The notes under the pieces were generated by a model. It made no database searches and was not told the origin of the DNA. It was given only the letters and a program-made list of their open reading frames with translations. Shown in pieces: positions 1-6,004 of a stretch of DNA of 6,004 bases. Numbering within the stretch: the stretch's first letter is position 1; each line of letters starts with the position of its first letter. Origin of the DNA: Candidatus Saccharicenans sp. (GTDB taxonomy: Bacteria; Acidobacteriota; Aminicenantia; Aminicenantales; Saccharicenantaceae); the NCBI GenBank assembly GCA_024653405.1, contig JANLGB010000049.1:5448-11451 (forward strand), given 5' to 3'. The translations under genes were made by a program, and so were the position numbers.

Positions 1-183
1 GCGCTGGGAGGAACTGTCAGCGAGCACCCGGCGGGCATGGAATCTAATTTTTCCGGGTGGTCGATAGAGTTCCCGGCCACAACAGATGATAGCTCTTAGC
101 CCAGCTAGCCGAGCTGCGGCCGGCGCCGACCGCCAGCCGTGGTGGCTCAAACTTTCTGGATTCCGGAAGGAGCCGGCCTCTGC
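1..183. other. left flank with no supported gene
   Basis: This stretch lies downstream of the leftward carboxypeptidase gene. On the plus strand two frames are open from the left edge, one to a TAG at 97-99 and one to a TAG at 65-67. On the minus strand one frame is open from just after a TAA near position 97 to the edge. All are short and none has a convincing start or ribosome site, so a convergent gene tail ending here is possible but not shown. I found no hairpin followed by a T-run that would serve as a terminator for the leftward operon. The segment is rich in short GC palindromes around 111-135. Confidence 0.4.
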
Positions 184-1968
184 CTATTTCAGGCTGATCT
201 TTTTCTCCAGGTAGCCGCCCTTGAGCGAATCGTAGACCAGGGTGATTTCGCCTGAACCTTCCACCAGGAGACGGAAGTCAACGTAGCCGTAGCCGGGAAT
301 TCCGTTTTCCACCTGGAAATAATTCTGCCGGACCTTGACCGGTTCAACCAACTCCCGGAAGCGGTCGGTCAGAATGCCGGCTGAGAGCAGCCTGGCCTGG
401 CCTTCTATTTTGAGTCGGTCCAAGCGGTGCAATTTCTTCTGAACTGCCTGGCTGGAGATCGAGGGCGTGACCTGGTCGTTGGCTATCCGAACATCAAGCT
501 GGTAGAGGCCGTTGTCCAATTTCTTGAGGCTGACCTTTTCCAGTTTCAACCGCGGCAGCTGGTCGGCATGGTAGAGGCAGAAGGCGGCGTTGCGGTGGCA
601 GGTCTCAGCCAGCCGGAAAGTTGCCGGCACCCGGCGACCCAATTTTTTTACCCCACCGATTTCCACCTCGCCATAAAGCGGGTGCTGGAAAGGTTTCCAT
701 TCAACCAGATGTTCTCCCATCAACACCAGCTGCTGGTAAATGATTTCTTCCAGGCTGGCCCCGGCTCTGAACATCCGGCTTCTGACATCTTCTTCCTCTT
801 CCTCGCCGCCGCGTCTTTGAGCCGCCGGCTGGGTCCCGACATACTGGTCAAAATCCAGCTCGTTGGAAAAGGTGAAAATACCCAGCAGGAAATAGGTAAA
901 ATCTATGGTTCCGCCATAAACAGTGTACATGTCCTTGTAAATCACAATGTAACGGTACCCGGGCAGGATCTTCTCGCCCTGCTTGCCGATGTAATCATAG
1001 ACCTGGCGGTCCTGGGGCAAGGTTTCACCCAGGTTCTTAGCTCCCGGTCCGCGCAGGATCATCCCGCCATAGTTATGGAAGGATTGGGCCCCCATGATGT
1101 TGGGATGAGCCAGGATGAAATCCCGGACGGCCCTGGTTTCGGGCCAGCAGAATGGATAGGGACCGGCCCCGCGCTGGACGTAATTGGGCTGCCAGTTATA
1201 ACCAAAATTCCGGTTCATATCGTAGCCGCCCGGGCCGTCTTCATTAACCTGGCCGTCGCCGTCGTTATCCAAGCCTTCTGAACCCAGCAGGATGAATTCT
1301 CCTTTTTCTCCGGGGCGGCAGGGTACCATGACCAGGGGATTATCGGGACTGGTCTTGTAATTTCCCTTCGGGTCCCGTTTGCGCATATAGGTTATGGAGC
1401 CATCGCCATCCAGGTCATCCGGGCCGTCTTCATCCAGCAGCCCGTCCCGGTCGTCATCGTAAGGCACCAGGCCCGAACGCGGCGAGTTAGAATCGCTGGC
1501 CAGGTGCAGGAAATAATCCCGGCTGTCGGGATTCATGGTTGGCACGATGTAGAAAGCGCGGTCGCGCAGCAGGCGGTCGACATATTCCAGTTTCCCGGAA
1601 TTCTTGAGCAGGTAGTAAATCGTGTACAGGGCTACTTCGGCGCCCTGGATCTCGTTGCCGTGAATGTTGCCATCAATATAAAAACCCGGCTTTTTATCGG
1701 CCGGGCCGGTGGCCGGGTTGTTAATGATGACAGCCCAGATATCGCGACCCTGGTAGGATTTGCCGATTGACTCCAGCTTCATCAAATCGGGATAAGCTTT
1801 CTGCAGCTCCTTGAGGGAGGCGGTTAGTTCGGCGTGGTCATAAAAATGATCAAAACTCAGCTTGACCTCGGGTCTGTTCCTGGGGCTTTGAGTCCCGTTG
1901 GCCGGGCTTAAAGCCGACAGGGATATCATCAAGACCAGCAAACAGGTGATGGTTAAAGTCTTTCTCAT
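184..1968 (-). CDS. exported M14-family zinc carboxypeptidase, catalytic residues intact
   Basis: Predicted secreted metallocarboxypeptidase that would remove C-terminal residues from peptides outside the cytoplasm; the substrate cannot be told from sequence. The start is the ATG at 1968, seven bases after an AGGAG, giving 594 residues; an upstream in-frame TTG at 1986 lies before that ribosome site and an ATG at 1974 is only one base from it. Residues 1 to about 23 form a Sec signal peptide. M14 hallmarks appear in order: HGNE (H103, E106; zinc ligands), NPD near 147, an NRN motif (N252, R253; substrate carboxylate binding), SFHNYGG (H298; third zinc ligand), a Y348-containing YGGT segment, and FSNEL (E370; catalytic base). 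Between HGNE and NRN sit three Asp-rich EF-hand-like loops (about 171-182, 185-193, 234-245). A run of five Glu (389-393) leads to a C-terminal domain opening with WKPFQHPLYGEVEIGG (424-439), probably a beta-sandwich. It is translationally coupled to the paralogue upstream. The family call is firm; specificity is unknown. Confidence 0.93.
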   Translation of the reverse strand: MRKTLTITCLLVLMISLSALSPANGTQSPRNRPEVKLSFDHFYDHAELTASLKELQKAYPDLMKLESIGKSYQGRDIWAVIINNPATGPADKKPGFYIDGNIHGNEIQGAEVALYTIYYLLKNSGKLEYVDRLLRDRAFYIVPTMNPDSRDYFLHLASDSNSPRSGLVPYDDDRDGLLDEDGPDDLDGDGSITYMRKRDPKGNYKTSPDNPLVMVPCRPGEKGEFILLGSEGLDNDGDGQVNEDGPGGYDMNRNFGYNWQPNYVQRGAGPYPFCWPETRAVRDFILAHPNIMGAQSFHNYGGMILRGPGAKNLGETLPQDRQVYDYIGKQGEKILPGYRYIVIYKDMYTVYGGTIDFTYFLLGIFTFSNELDFDQYVGTQPAAQRRGGEEEEEDVRSRMFRAGASLEEIIYQQLVLMGEHLVEWKPFQHPLYGEVEIGGVKKLGRRVPATFRLAETCHRNAAFCLYHADQLPRLKLEKVSLKKLDNGLYQLDVRIANDQVTPSISSQAVQKKLHRLDRLKIEGQARLLSAGILTDRFRELVEPVKVRQNYFQVENGIPGYGYVDFRLLVEGSGEITLVYDSLKGGYLEKKISLK

Positions 1969-1975
1969 GGCCATT

Positions 1976-1980
1976 CTCCT
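1976..1980 (-). promoter_or_regulatory. ribosome binding site of the active carboxypeptidase gene, overlapping the upstream stop codon
   Basis: On the minus strand the sequence reads TAGGAGAATGGCCATG. The TAG (1981-1979) ends the upstream gene and shares its A and G with AGGAG (1980-1976). The ATG at 1968 is seven bases after AGGAG, whereas the ATG at 1974 is one base away, so this site selects 1968 as the start. The stop/ribosome-site overlap implies that ribosomes finishing the first gene help initiate the second. Confidence 0.8.
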
Positions 1981-4033
1981 AATCAACCTTGATCATGGCT
2001 TCCACCGGAGCCAGCCGGTTACCCCAGACTCTGACGGTCAGGCTGGAGCCTTTCTTAGCCTCCACCGTCCATTCCAGTTTCCGGGTTTCTCCGGCCGACA
2101 GGAAGGGTACAATTTCCACCGGGCGCCCGGCAAACAGTCTCTGCTTAGCCGCGAGCTTCAGGCTGACCCGGAGGGGATAGGCAGTCAGCGCTCGACGTCC
2201 CTGGGCCAGGGAAGTCGGCAGTTGCCCTTCATTCTGCAGGTAGACTGTAACCCGGTAGAGGTCCGGTCCGAGTTTTTCTATATTTGTTTCCTTTATCCTG
2301 AGAGCTGGCAATTTAAGCATCAGCTTCCGGCCAAACTGGAGGTGGAACTTGAGGCTTGTTTCCAGCTGGTCAGCTGGTGGCGTATACTTCAAAAAAGGAA
2401 CGAAACCCCCGATTTCCACCTGGCCCAGGTCCCGGTGCTGGAAAGGTTGCCAGTTGACAAAGCCAGCGCCTTTAAGCACCGAGTCGGAATAGGCCAAGAG
2501 ATAAGCTTCCGGGTTTTCTTCAGCCTGGCCGCCGACGGCAGCTGCCCTGGGCATTTTCTCCATCATCTCGGCCATCCGGGCCGGGGTGACCTGCCCGGAT
2601 TGTACCATCTTGATCAGCATCCCGGCGTTGAAGTTGGGCGGGGCACCTCTTTCCTTTAGGAAGGCAGCGATTTTGTCCTCACCCAGAGCCAGGAATTCTT
2701 CGGAAGACATGGTTTTCAGACGGTCGGGGGTCAGCCCGTCTTTTTTCTCTTCTTTTTTAGGCTCGGGAACCTGCCACAGGTCAAAGGAAAAGACCGGCAC
2801 CCCGTACTGGTAATAGCAGAAGGCGGCAAAAGAACCTTTGCCCACGCCCTTGGCTCTCTTTTCCAGGTAGTCCAGGCCAACTTCTTTCAGACCGCTCTTG
2901 TACTCTTTCTGCAGTTCTTCATAAAGGGCCTGATCCGAGCGGTCGAGGTTCATGGCCGGTCCGAGACCAAGGAAAGTGGCCACCAGGCTTTCGTCTATTT
3001 CCATCCCGCCGCCGAAGCCCGTGCTTTTCAGGACTTCGACAATTTCCTTGAGGGTGTACTCAGCCTCCGGGTCCAGTCCCAGGAAACCGGCAAACTGTCG
3101 CGGCACCCGGACCCGGTCGCTACCGACCCGGACCTGCCCGGTCTGCTGCATGTTGAGCAGGTTATTCTCGGTCGAAAAATTAATGACCATGGCTATGTTA
3201 TTGTGGTCAAACATGAACCTTAGCAAGGCTTCAGCTTCCGGTTCGGATACCGGATACAGCCCAGCCTGTTTCTGGAAATATTCAAAATCGTGGGGAAAAT
3301 TGCGGTTGAGGTCGACACCGCCCGGGCCATCCTCGTTGATCAGCCCGTCGCCGTCGTTATCCAGGCCCTCGCTGTAAACCTGGTATTCGCCCTTTTCACC
3401 CTTCCTGGAGTCAGCCAGGCGCATCAACCTGGGTTCCCGGGGGTCGATGATCCAGCGACCTTCGGGCGACTTAACCCTCATAATGGTGATCAGTCCGTCG
3501 CCGTTGAGGTCTTCCGGCCCGTCTTCATCCACCAGGCCATCGTTATCATCATCTACGGGCCGGTTGTTAACTGTTCTCTGCATTCTGGGGATGGTGAAGA
3601 AGGCGGCTGCGGCTTCCGGATTCAGCAGGGGAACCAGGTAAACCGTCTGGCGGTTCAGGTAATCGCTCCAGGCTTTATCCTGGCCGTAAGCCCCGAGCAG
3701 TGATTCGGCCAGGCGGAGTACGGCTTCTGTGCCCGGTAGATGCAGCCCTTCACTGTTGGCCGTCACCAGGACCGCCGGCCGCTCCTCCGGCTTGACCTTG
3801 TTCCGGCCGGCAGCTATTTCCAGGACCAGGATTTCCTGGCCGCCATAGGAACGGCCGATGGAGCTCAGGCGGCAGATTTCGGGGTATTTAGCAGCCAGGC
3901 CCTTGAGGCTGGCCGCTACCTCAGCCGGCGTCCGCAACTGGGCCCGGCCCTGAGCCAGCAGGGGAGTGAGTAGAAGAAAAAATAGAAAAAAACTGAAAAT
4001 GATAGAAGCGCCGAAGAATTTTAATCTCAGCAT
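1979..4033 (-). CDS. exported M14-like paralogue with degenerate active site (probable pseudo-carboxypeptidase)
   Basis: A 684-residue sister of the downstream carboxypeptidase. It has a strongly hydrophobic Sec signal peptide (1 to about 27, cleavage near LLA-QG) and the same domain order. Shared features are a YPEI..LSSIGRSYGG segment (50-64), NPE near 138, three Asp-rich EF-hand-like loops (about 161-171, 175-180, 225-235), LNRN (N243, R244), and a C-terminal domain beginning WQPFQHRDLGQVEIGG (528-543). The catalytic positions differ: where the sister has HGNE this has EGLH (E95, H98), where it has SFHNYGG this has NFSTENN (S287 for the histidine), and where it has FSNEL this has FSFDL (D418 for the Glu). 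Relative to the sister it carries about 59 extra residues between the last two sites and about 56 more after D418. The second insert is Lys/Glu-rich and helical-looking (about 424-500). The frame is intact and the start has a strong ribosome site, so this is not decay of the gene. A non-hydrolytic binding or chaperone-like role is inference; an altered metal site is the alternative. Confidence 0.88.
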   Translation of the reverse strand: MLRLKFFGASIIFSFFLFFLLLTPLLAQGRAQLRTPAEVAASLKGLAAKYPEICRLSSIGRSYGGQEILVLEIAAGRNKVKPEERPAVLVTANSEGLHLPGTEAVLRLAESLLGAYGQDKAWSDYLNRQTVYLVPLLNPEAAAAFFTIPRMQRTVNNRPVDDDNDGLVDEDGPEDLNGDGLITIMRVKSPEGRWIIDPREPRLMRLADSRKGEKGEYQVYSEGLDNDGDGLINEDGPGGVDLNRNFPHDFEYFQKQAGLYPVSEPEAEALLRFMFDHNNIAMVINFSTENNLLNMQQTGQVRVGSDRVRVPRQFAGFLGLDPEAEYTLKEIVEVLKSTGFGGGMEIDESLVATFLGLGPAMNLDRSDQALYEELQKEYKSGLKEVGLDYLEKRAKGVGKGSFAAFCYYQYGVPVFSFDLWQVPEPKKEEKKDGLTPDRLKTMSSEEFLALGEDKIAAFLKERGAPPNFNAGMLIKMVQSGQVTPARMAEMMEKMPRAAAVGGQAEENPEAYLLAYSDSVLKGAGFVNWQPFQHRDLGQVEIGGFVPFLKYTPPADQLETSLKFHLQFGRKLMLKLPALRIKETNIEKLGPDLYRVTVYLQNEGQLPTSLAQGRRALTAYPLRVSLKLAAKQRLFAGRPVEIVPFLSAGETRKLEWTVEAKKGSSLTVRVWGNRLAPVEAMIKVD

Positions 4034-4037
4034 GCAT

Positions 4038-4044
4038 CCTCCTT
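4038..4044 (-). promoter_or_regulatory. ribosome binding site of the M14-like paralogue
   Basis: The minus strand reads AAGGAGG, then ATGC, then the ATG start at 4033. The spacing of four bases is short but workable. The ATG inside the spacer (4037-4035) touches the ribosome site and is out of frame, so it is unlikely to be used. No clear promoter for this operon could be fixed upstream; a TATATG at 4065-4060 resembles a -10 box but lacks a convincing -35. Confidence 0.75.
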
Positions 4045-4094
4045 CTTTATTTCAAAGCACATATACGAAAAAACCTTTGCCACCATTCTGACGT

Positions 4095-4139
4095 AATAAT
4101 TTTTATGAAAATTCCGCCCGGAACGGTCGGGCAATTATT
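4095..4139. repeat. GC-rich hairpin nested in an AT-rich dyad, divergent intergenic region
   Basis: A perfect 5-bp stem, GCCCG (4116-4120) and CGGGC (4128-4132), encloses a 7-base loop. It extends by a G-T wobble to 6 bp. Around it lies a second perfect dyad, AATAATT (4095-4101) and AATTATT (4133-4139). The inner hairpin is followed on the plus strand by a T-rich run (4135-4144), which makes it terminator-like, yet no gene reads into it from the left. It may be a protein-binding dyad, a cruciform-prone element, or a leader hairpin for leftward transcripts started to its right. Confidence 0.5.
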
Positions 4140-4155
4140 TGTTTCTGTATTTCAA

Positions 4156-4177
4156 GCTCCATATCTTATAATGGAGC
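4156..4177. repeat. 7-bp perfect inverted repeat overlapping the -10 box; candidate operator
   Basis: GCTCCAT (4156-4162) and ATGGAGC (4171-4177) are exact reverse complements separated by 8 bases. The last two bases of the TATAAT at 4167-4172 fall in the right arm, and the whole box lies inside the dyad. A protein bound here would block RNA polymerase at the rightward gene. The size (22 bp overall, centre-to-centre 15 bp) fits a dimeric helix-turn-helix repressor, but no regulator gene is in the window. It could also be a chance palindrome. Confidence 0.45.
4167..4172 (+). promoter_or_regulatory. putative -10 box (TATAAT) for the rightward propeller gene
   Basis: An exact TATAAT lies 39 bases before the ATG at 4212, predicting a transcription start near 4179 and a leader of about 33 bases containing the ribosome site. 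No good -35 is present at 16-18 bp spacing (TCTGTA at 17 bp, TTTCTG at 19 bp), so the promoter would be weak or activator-dependent. The assignment rests on the exact hexamer, its position and the AT-rich surroundings. Confidence 0.5.
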
Positions 4178-4200
4178 AGAGGCGAAAGTAAATAAAAAAA

Positions 4201-4206
4201 AGGAGG
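4201..4206 (+). promoter_or_regulatory. ribosome binding site of the propeller gene
   Basis: AGGAGG sits five bases before the ATG at 4212 and directly after an A-run (4194-4201). It fixes the start of the rightward gene and fits the strong Shine-Dalgarno sites of the other two genes. Confidence 0.85.
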
Positions 4207-4211
4207 GCGAA

Positions 4212-6004
4212 ATGAACTTCCGGGTGATTTCTCTGGGCTCAAAGCGGCGGCCTCGCCGGTGGCTGTTCAGCCGCCTGGCCTGGTTGCTGTTAATGGGGCT
4301 TATTTCCTGGTCAACGGTCCTGGCCCAGCCTCAGGATGGCAAGGTGGCCGAGTATCTGAACAACTTTATTACCTGGCGGAATATCGGGCCGGCTGTGCCT
4401 GGCGGCCGCACGGTCGATTTAGATGTGGTCGAAAGACAACCCTGGATTATCTATGCCGCGGTGGGTCCGAGCGGCCTGTGGAAATCGGAGAACAATGGAA
4501 TAACCTGGTTTCCGGTTTTCTACCGTGAAGCCACGGTTTCGGTGGGAGCGGTGGCCGTAGCTCAGTCTTCGCCCAACGTGGTCTGGGTGGGAACAGGAGA
4601 GAGCACCGGCCGGAACTCGGTCACTGTCGGCGACGGAGTCTACAAGTCAGTCGACGGGGGAAAGACCTGGACCAACATGGGCCTGAACGACACCCGCCAT
4701 ATCAGCCGGATAATTATCAGCCGCGGTGATCCCAATATCGTTTACGTGGCGGCCATGGGTCACCTCTGGGGCCCGAATACCGAGCGCGGGATATACAAGA
4801 CCATTGACGGCGGCAAAACCTGGCAAAAAGTTCTCTACGTTAATGAAAATACAGGTTTTTGCGACCTGGAGATGGACCCCCAGGATTCCCAGATCCTATA
4901 TGCTGCGGCCTACGAACACCGAAGGTCGCCCTACCATATGACCAGCGGCGGACCGGGCAGCGGCCTCTATAAATCCAGCGACGGGGGCCAGACCTGGACC
5001 CGGTTAAAGCAGGACCTGCCGGAAGGGATCATGGGCCGAATCGGGCTGGCCGTGGCCAGGAGCAGGTCGGGGGTGGTCTATGCCCTAGTTGAACACCAGG
5101 ACCCGGGTATCTGGCGCTCGGAAGATTACGGCCAGACCTGGAAAAGGACTGCTGACGCCAAAACCTATAAAAATGTTAATAACCGGCCCTTCTATTATAG
5201 TCACATTTATGTAGACCCGTCCGATGACCGGACTATTTATGTTCAGTCGACCGGGCTTTATGTCTCTAACGACCAGGGGCAGAAATTCCGGGCGATAGGG
5301 CAGGGGACTCACCCCGACCACCATGCCCTCTGGATTGACCCGGCCAACCCCCTTCACCTGATTGACGGAAACGACGGCGGGATTGACATAACCTATGACG
5401 GCGGCAAGACCTGGTTCCCGGTTACCTCCATCGATGCGGCCGAAGTCTACCAGGTGGGTTTTGATTTCAGCCTGCCTTATCGAGTTTTTTGCGGGCTTCA
5501 GGATAACGGCTGCTGGGGAGGGCCTTCTCATTCCCTGGACAGCCGGGGCATCCTGAACGAGCACTGGGAATTCATCAATGGGGGAGACGGGTTTTTCGTC
5601 AGGCCTGACCCTAAGAACAGCTTCATCGTCTACTGCAATTCTCAGAATAACGGCCTGGTGAAAAAGGATTTAAGACATGGACTGGCCAAGGGCGTCCGGC
5701 CGGAAGCTCCCCGTAACGAACCGCCCTATCGCTTCAACTGGAACGCTCCGATTCTCATCTCTCCTCATGACAATAACATAATTTATTGCGCCGGTAATTT
5801 CCTGTTCAGGTCCAGGGATGGCGGCTATTCCTGGGAAAGGATAAGCCCGGACCTGACCACCAATGACCCCAAAAGACAGGTTGACGGGGTGGGCCCGATT
5901 ACCGTGGAAAACAGCGGGGCTGAGGTCCACTGTACCATTACGGCCATAGCCGAATCTCCGGCCAGGGCTGGAGTCTTGTGGTGCGGCACCGACGACGGTC
6001 AGGT
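4212..6004 (+). CDS. exported sortilin/BNR-like beta-propeller protein (3' end beyond window)
   Basis: An open frame of 597 codons runs from the ATG to the right edge with no stop, so the protein is at least 597 residues; related bacterial proteins are often around 1,000. A long basic N-terminus (K11-R16) and hydrophobic core (about 17-37) form a signal peptide with likely cleavage at VLA-QPQ after A38. The mature start carries WRNIGPAVPGGR (55-66), a typical opening of bacterial Sortilin_N/VPS10-like propellers. Eight Asp-box motifs of the S/T-x-D-x-G-x-T-W type follow at S92, S146, T197, S255, S303, S352, T394 and S534; those at S92 and S352 are degenerate. HPDHHALWID (367-376), GNDGG (386-390), GLQDNG (428-433) and GGDGFF (457-462) are also seen, as in this family. 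Such proteins are often auto-annotated as glycosyl hydrolases, but the Asp-box is a fold marker and no glycosidase active site is visible. A secreted binding or scaffold role is inference. The neighbouring genes suggest a link with peptide breakdown. Confidence 0.9.
   Translation, partial: MNFRVISLGSKRRPRRWLFSRLAWLLLMGLISWSTVLAQPQDGKVAEYLNNFITWRNIGPAVPGGRTVDLDVVERQPWIIYAAVGPSGLWKSENNGITWFPVFYREATVSVGAVAVAQSSPNVVWVGTGESTGRNSVTVGDGVYKSVDGGKTWTNMGLNDTRHISRIIISRGDPNIVYVAAMGHLWGPNTERGIYKTIDGGKTWQKVLYVNENTGFCDLEMDPQDSQILYAAAYEHRRSPYHMTSGGPGSGLYKSSDGGQTWTRLKQDLPEGIMGRIGLAVARSRSGVVYALVEHQDPGIWRSEDYGQTWKRTADAKTYKNVNNRPFYYSHIYVDPSDDRTIYVQSTGLYVSNDQGQKFRAIGQGTHPDHHALWIDPANPLHLIDGNDGGIDITYDGGKTWFPVTSIDAAEVYQVGFDFSLPYRVFCGLQDNGCWGGPSHSLDSRGILNEHWEFINGGDGFFVRPDPKNSFIVYCNSQNNGLVKKDLRHGLAKGVRPEAPRNEPPYRFNWNAPILISPHDNNIIYCAGNFLFRSRDGGYSWERISPDLTTNDPKRQVDGVGPITVENSGAEVHCTITAIAESPARAGVLWCGTDDGQ
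4485..5834 (+). repeat. array of eight Asp-box (BNR) repeats within the propeller gene
   Basis: In-frame 8-residue motifs begin at 4485 (SENNGITW), 4647 (SVDGGKTW), 4800 (TIDGGKTW), 4974 (SSDGGQTW), 5118 (SEDYGQTW), 5265 (SNDQGQKF), 5391 (TYDGGKTW) and 5811 (SRDGGYSW). Spacing runs from 126 to 174 bases for the first seven, about one motif per blade of a beta-propeller, then widens to 420 before the eighth. That gap, containing GLQDNG and GGDGFF, suggests blades without a recognisable Asp-box. Each motif forms a beta-hairpin turn and usually lies away from the functional face. Confidence 0.85.

Noticed and set aside
87..118. Minus-strand segment resembling a tRNA D-arm (GCTC...GAGC with GG in the loop).
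   Set aside because: The following bases form no anticodon stem, no T-loop GTTCGA is present and no matching acceptor arm exists, so it is not a tRNA.
427..1281. Long plus-strand open frame of 284 codons.
   Set aside because: It lies antisense to the well-supported carboxypeptidase. The encoded protein shows no recognisable motif and no ribosome site; the openness comes from the codon bias of the real gene.
1969..1986. Extended start (TTG at 1986 or ATG at 1974) for the active carboxypeptidase.
   Set aside because: Both lie upstream of or too close to the AGGAG, and the ATG at 1968 has ideal spacing and leads straight into the signal peptide.
1898..2659. Plus-strand open frame of 253 codons across the junction of the two M14 genes.
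   Set aside because: It is antisense to both genes, has no family features and no credible start site.
4053..4079. CAAAG and CTTTG inverted repeat upstream of the leftward operon.
   Set aside because: Only 5 bp with a 17-base spacer in AT-rich DNA; easily expected by chance.
4171..4191. Tiny upstream reading frame (ATG, five codons, TAA) before the propeller gene.
   Set aside because: It begins inside the putative -10 box, so it would not be on the transcript, and it has no ribosome site.
4255..4280. Possible twin-arginine signal in the propeller protein (PRRWLF).
   Set aside because: The residues after the Arg pair do not match the RRxFLK consensus well, and the basic region plus hydrophobic core fits an ordinary Sec signal peptide.
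5085..5564. Minus-strand open frame of 159 codons inside the propeller gene.
   Set aside because: It is antisense to codons with clear Asp-box and family motifs on the plus strand and has no features of its own; the same holds for the minus frame at 5670-5930.

Overview
The window holds three genes for predicted secreted proteins. Two are overlapping zinc-carboxypeptidase-family (M14) genes on the minus strand. The third is divergently transcribed: a sortilin/BNR-type beta-propeller gene that runs off the right edge. The genes are GC-rich, and the only sizeable AT-rich stretch is the intergenic region between the divergent starts. Strong AGGAG-type ribosome sites, classical signal peptides, M14 peptidases with Asp-rich EF-hand-like loops, and large bacterial Sortilin_N-like propellers all point to a Gram-negative heterotroph that degrades protein. 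The combination recalls Candidatus Aminicenantes or an acidobacterial relative. That placement is inference from protein style, not from a marker gene.

Layout: positions 1-183 contain no gene I can support. Positions 184-1968 (minus) encode a 594-residue M14 metallocarboxypeptidase with every expected catalytic residue. Positions 1979-4033 (minus) encode a 684-residue paralogue directly upstream. In this paralogue the zinc motif HxxE reads ExxH, the third zinc-ligand histidine aligns with Ser, and the catalytic Glu aligns with Asp. The two genes are almost certainly one transcription unit, because the stop codon of the first overlaps the ribosome site of the second. Positions 4034-4211 are the divergent control region. 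It holds a GC-rich hairpin nested in a longer AT-rich dyad, a consensus TATAAT overlapped by a perfect 7-bp inverted repeat, and a ribosome site for the rightward gene. From 4212 to the edge runs an exported propeller protein with eight Asp-box repeats in the 597 residues visible; it is open at the right edge.

Taken together, the window looks like a small exported protein-processing locus: an apparently active carboxypeptidase co-made with an apparently inactive or re-purposed sister, next to a large secreted beta-propeller. The pairing of active and degenerate M14 proteins is the most interesting signal here. A physical or regulatory partnership is a hypothesis, resting on translational coupling and shared domain layout.
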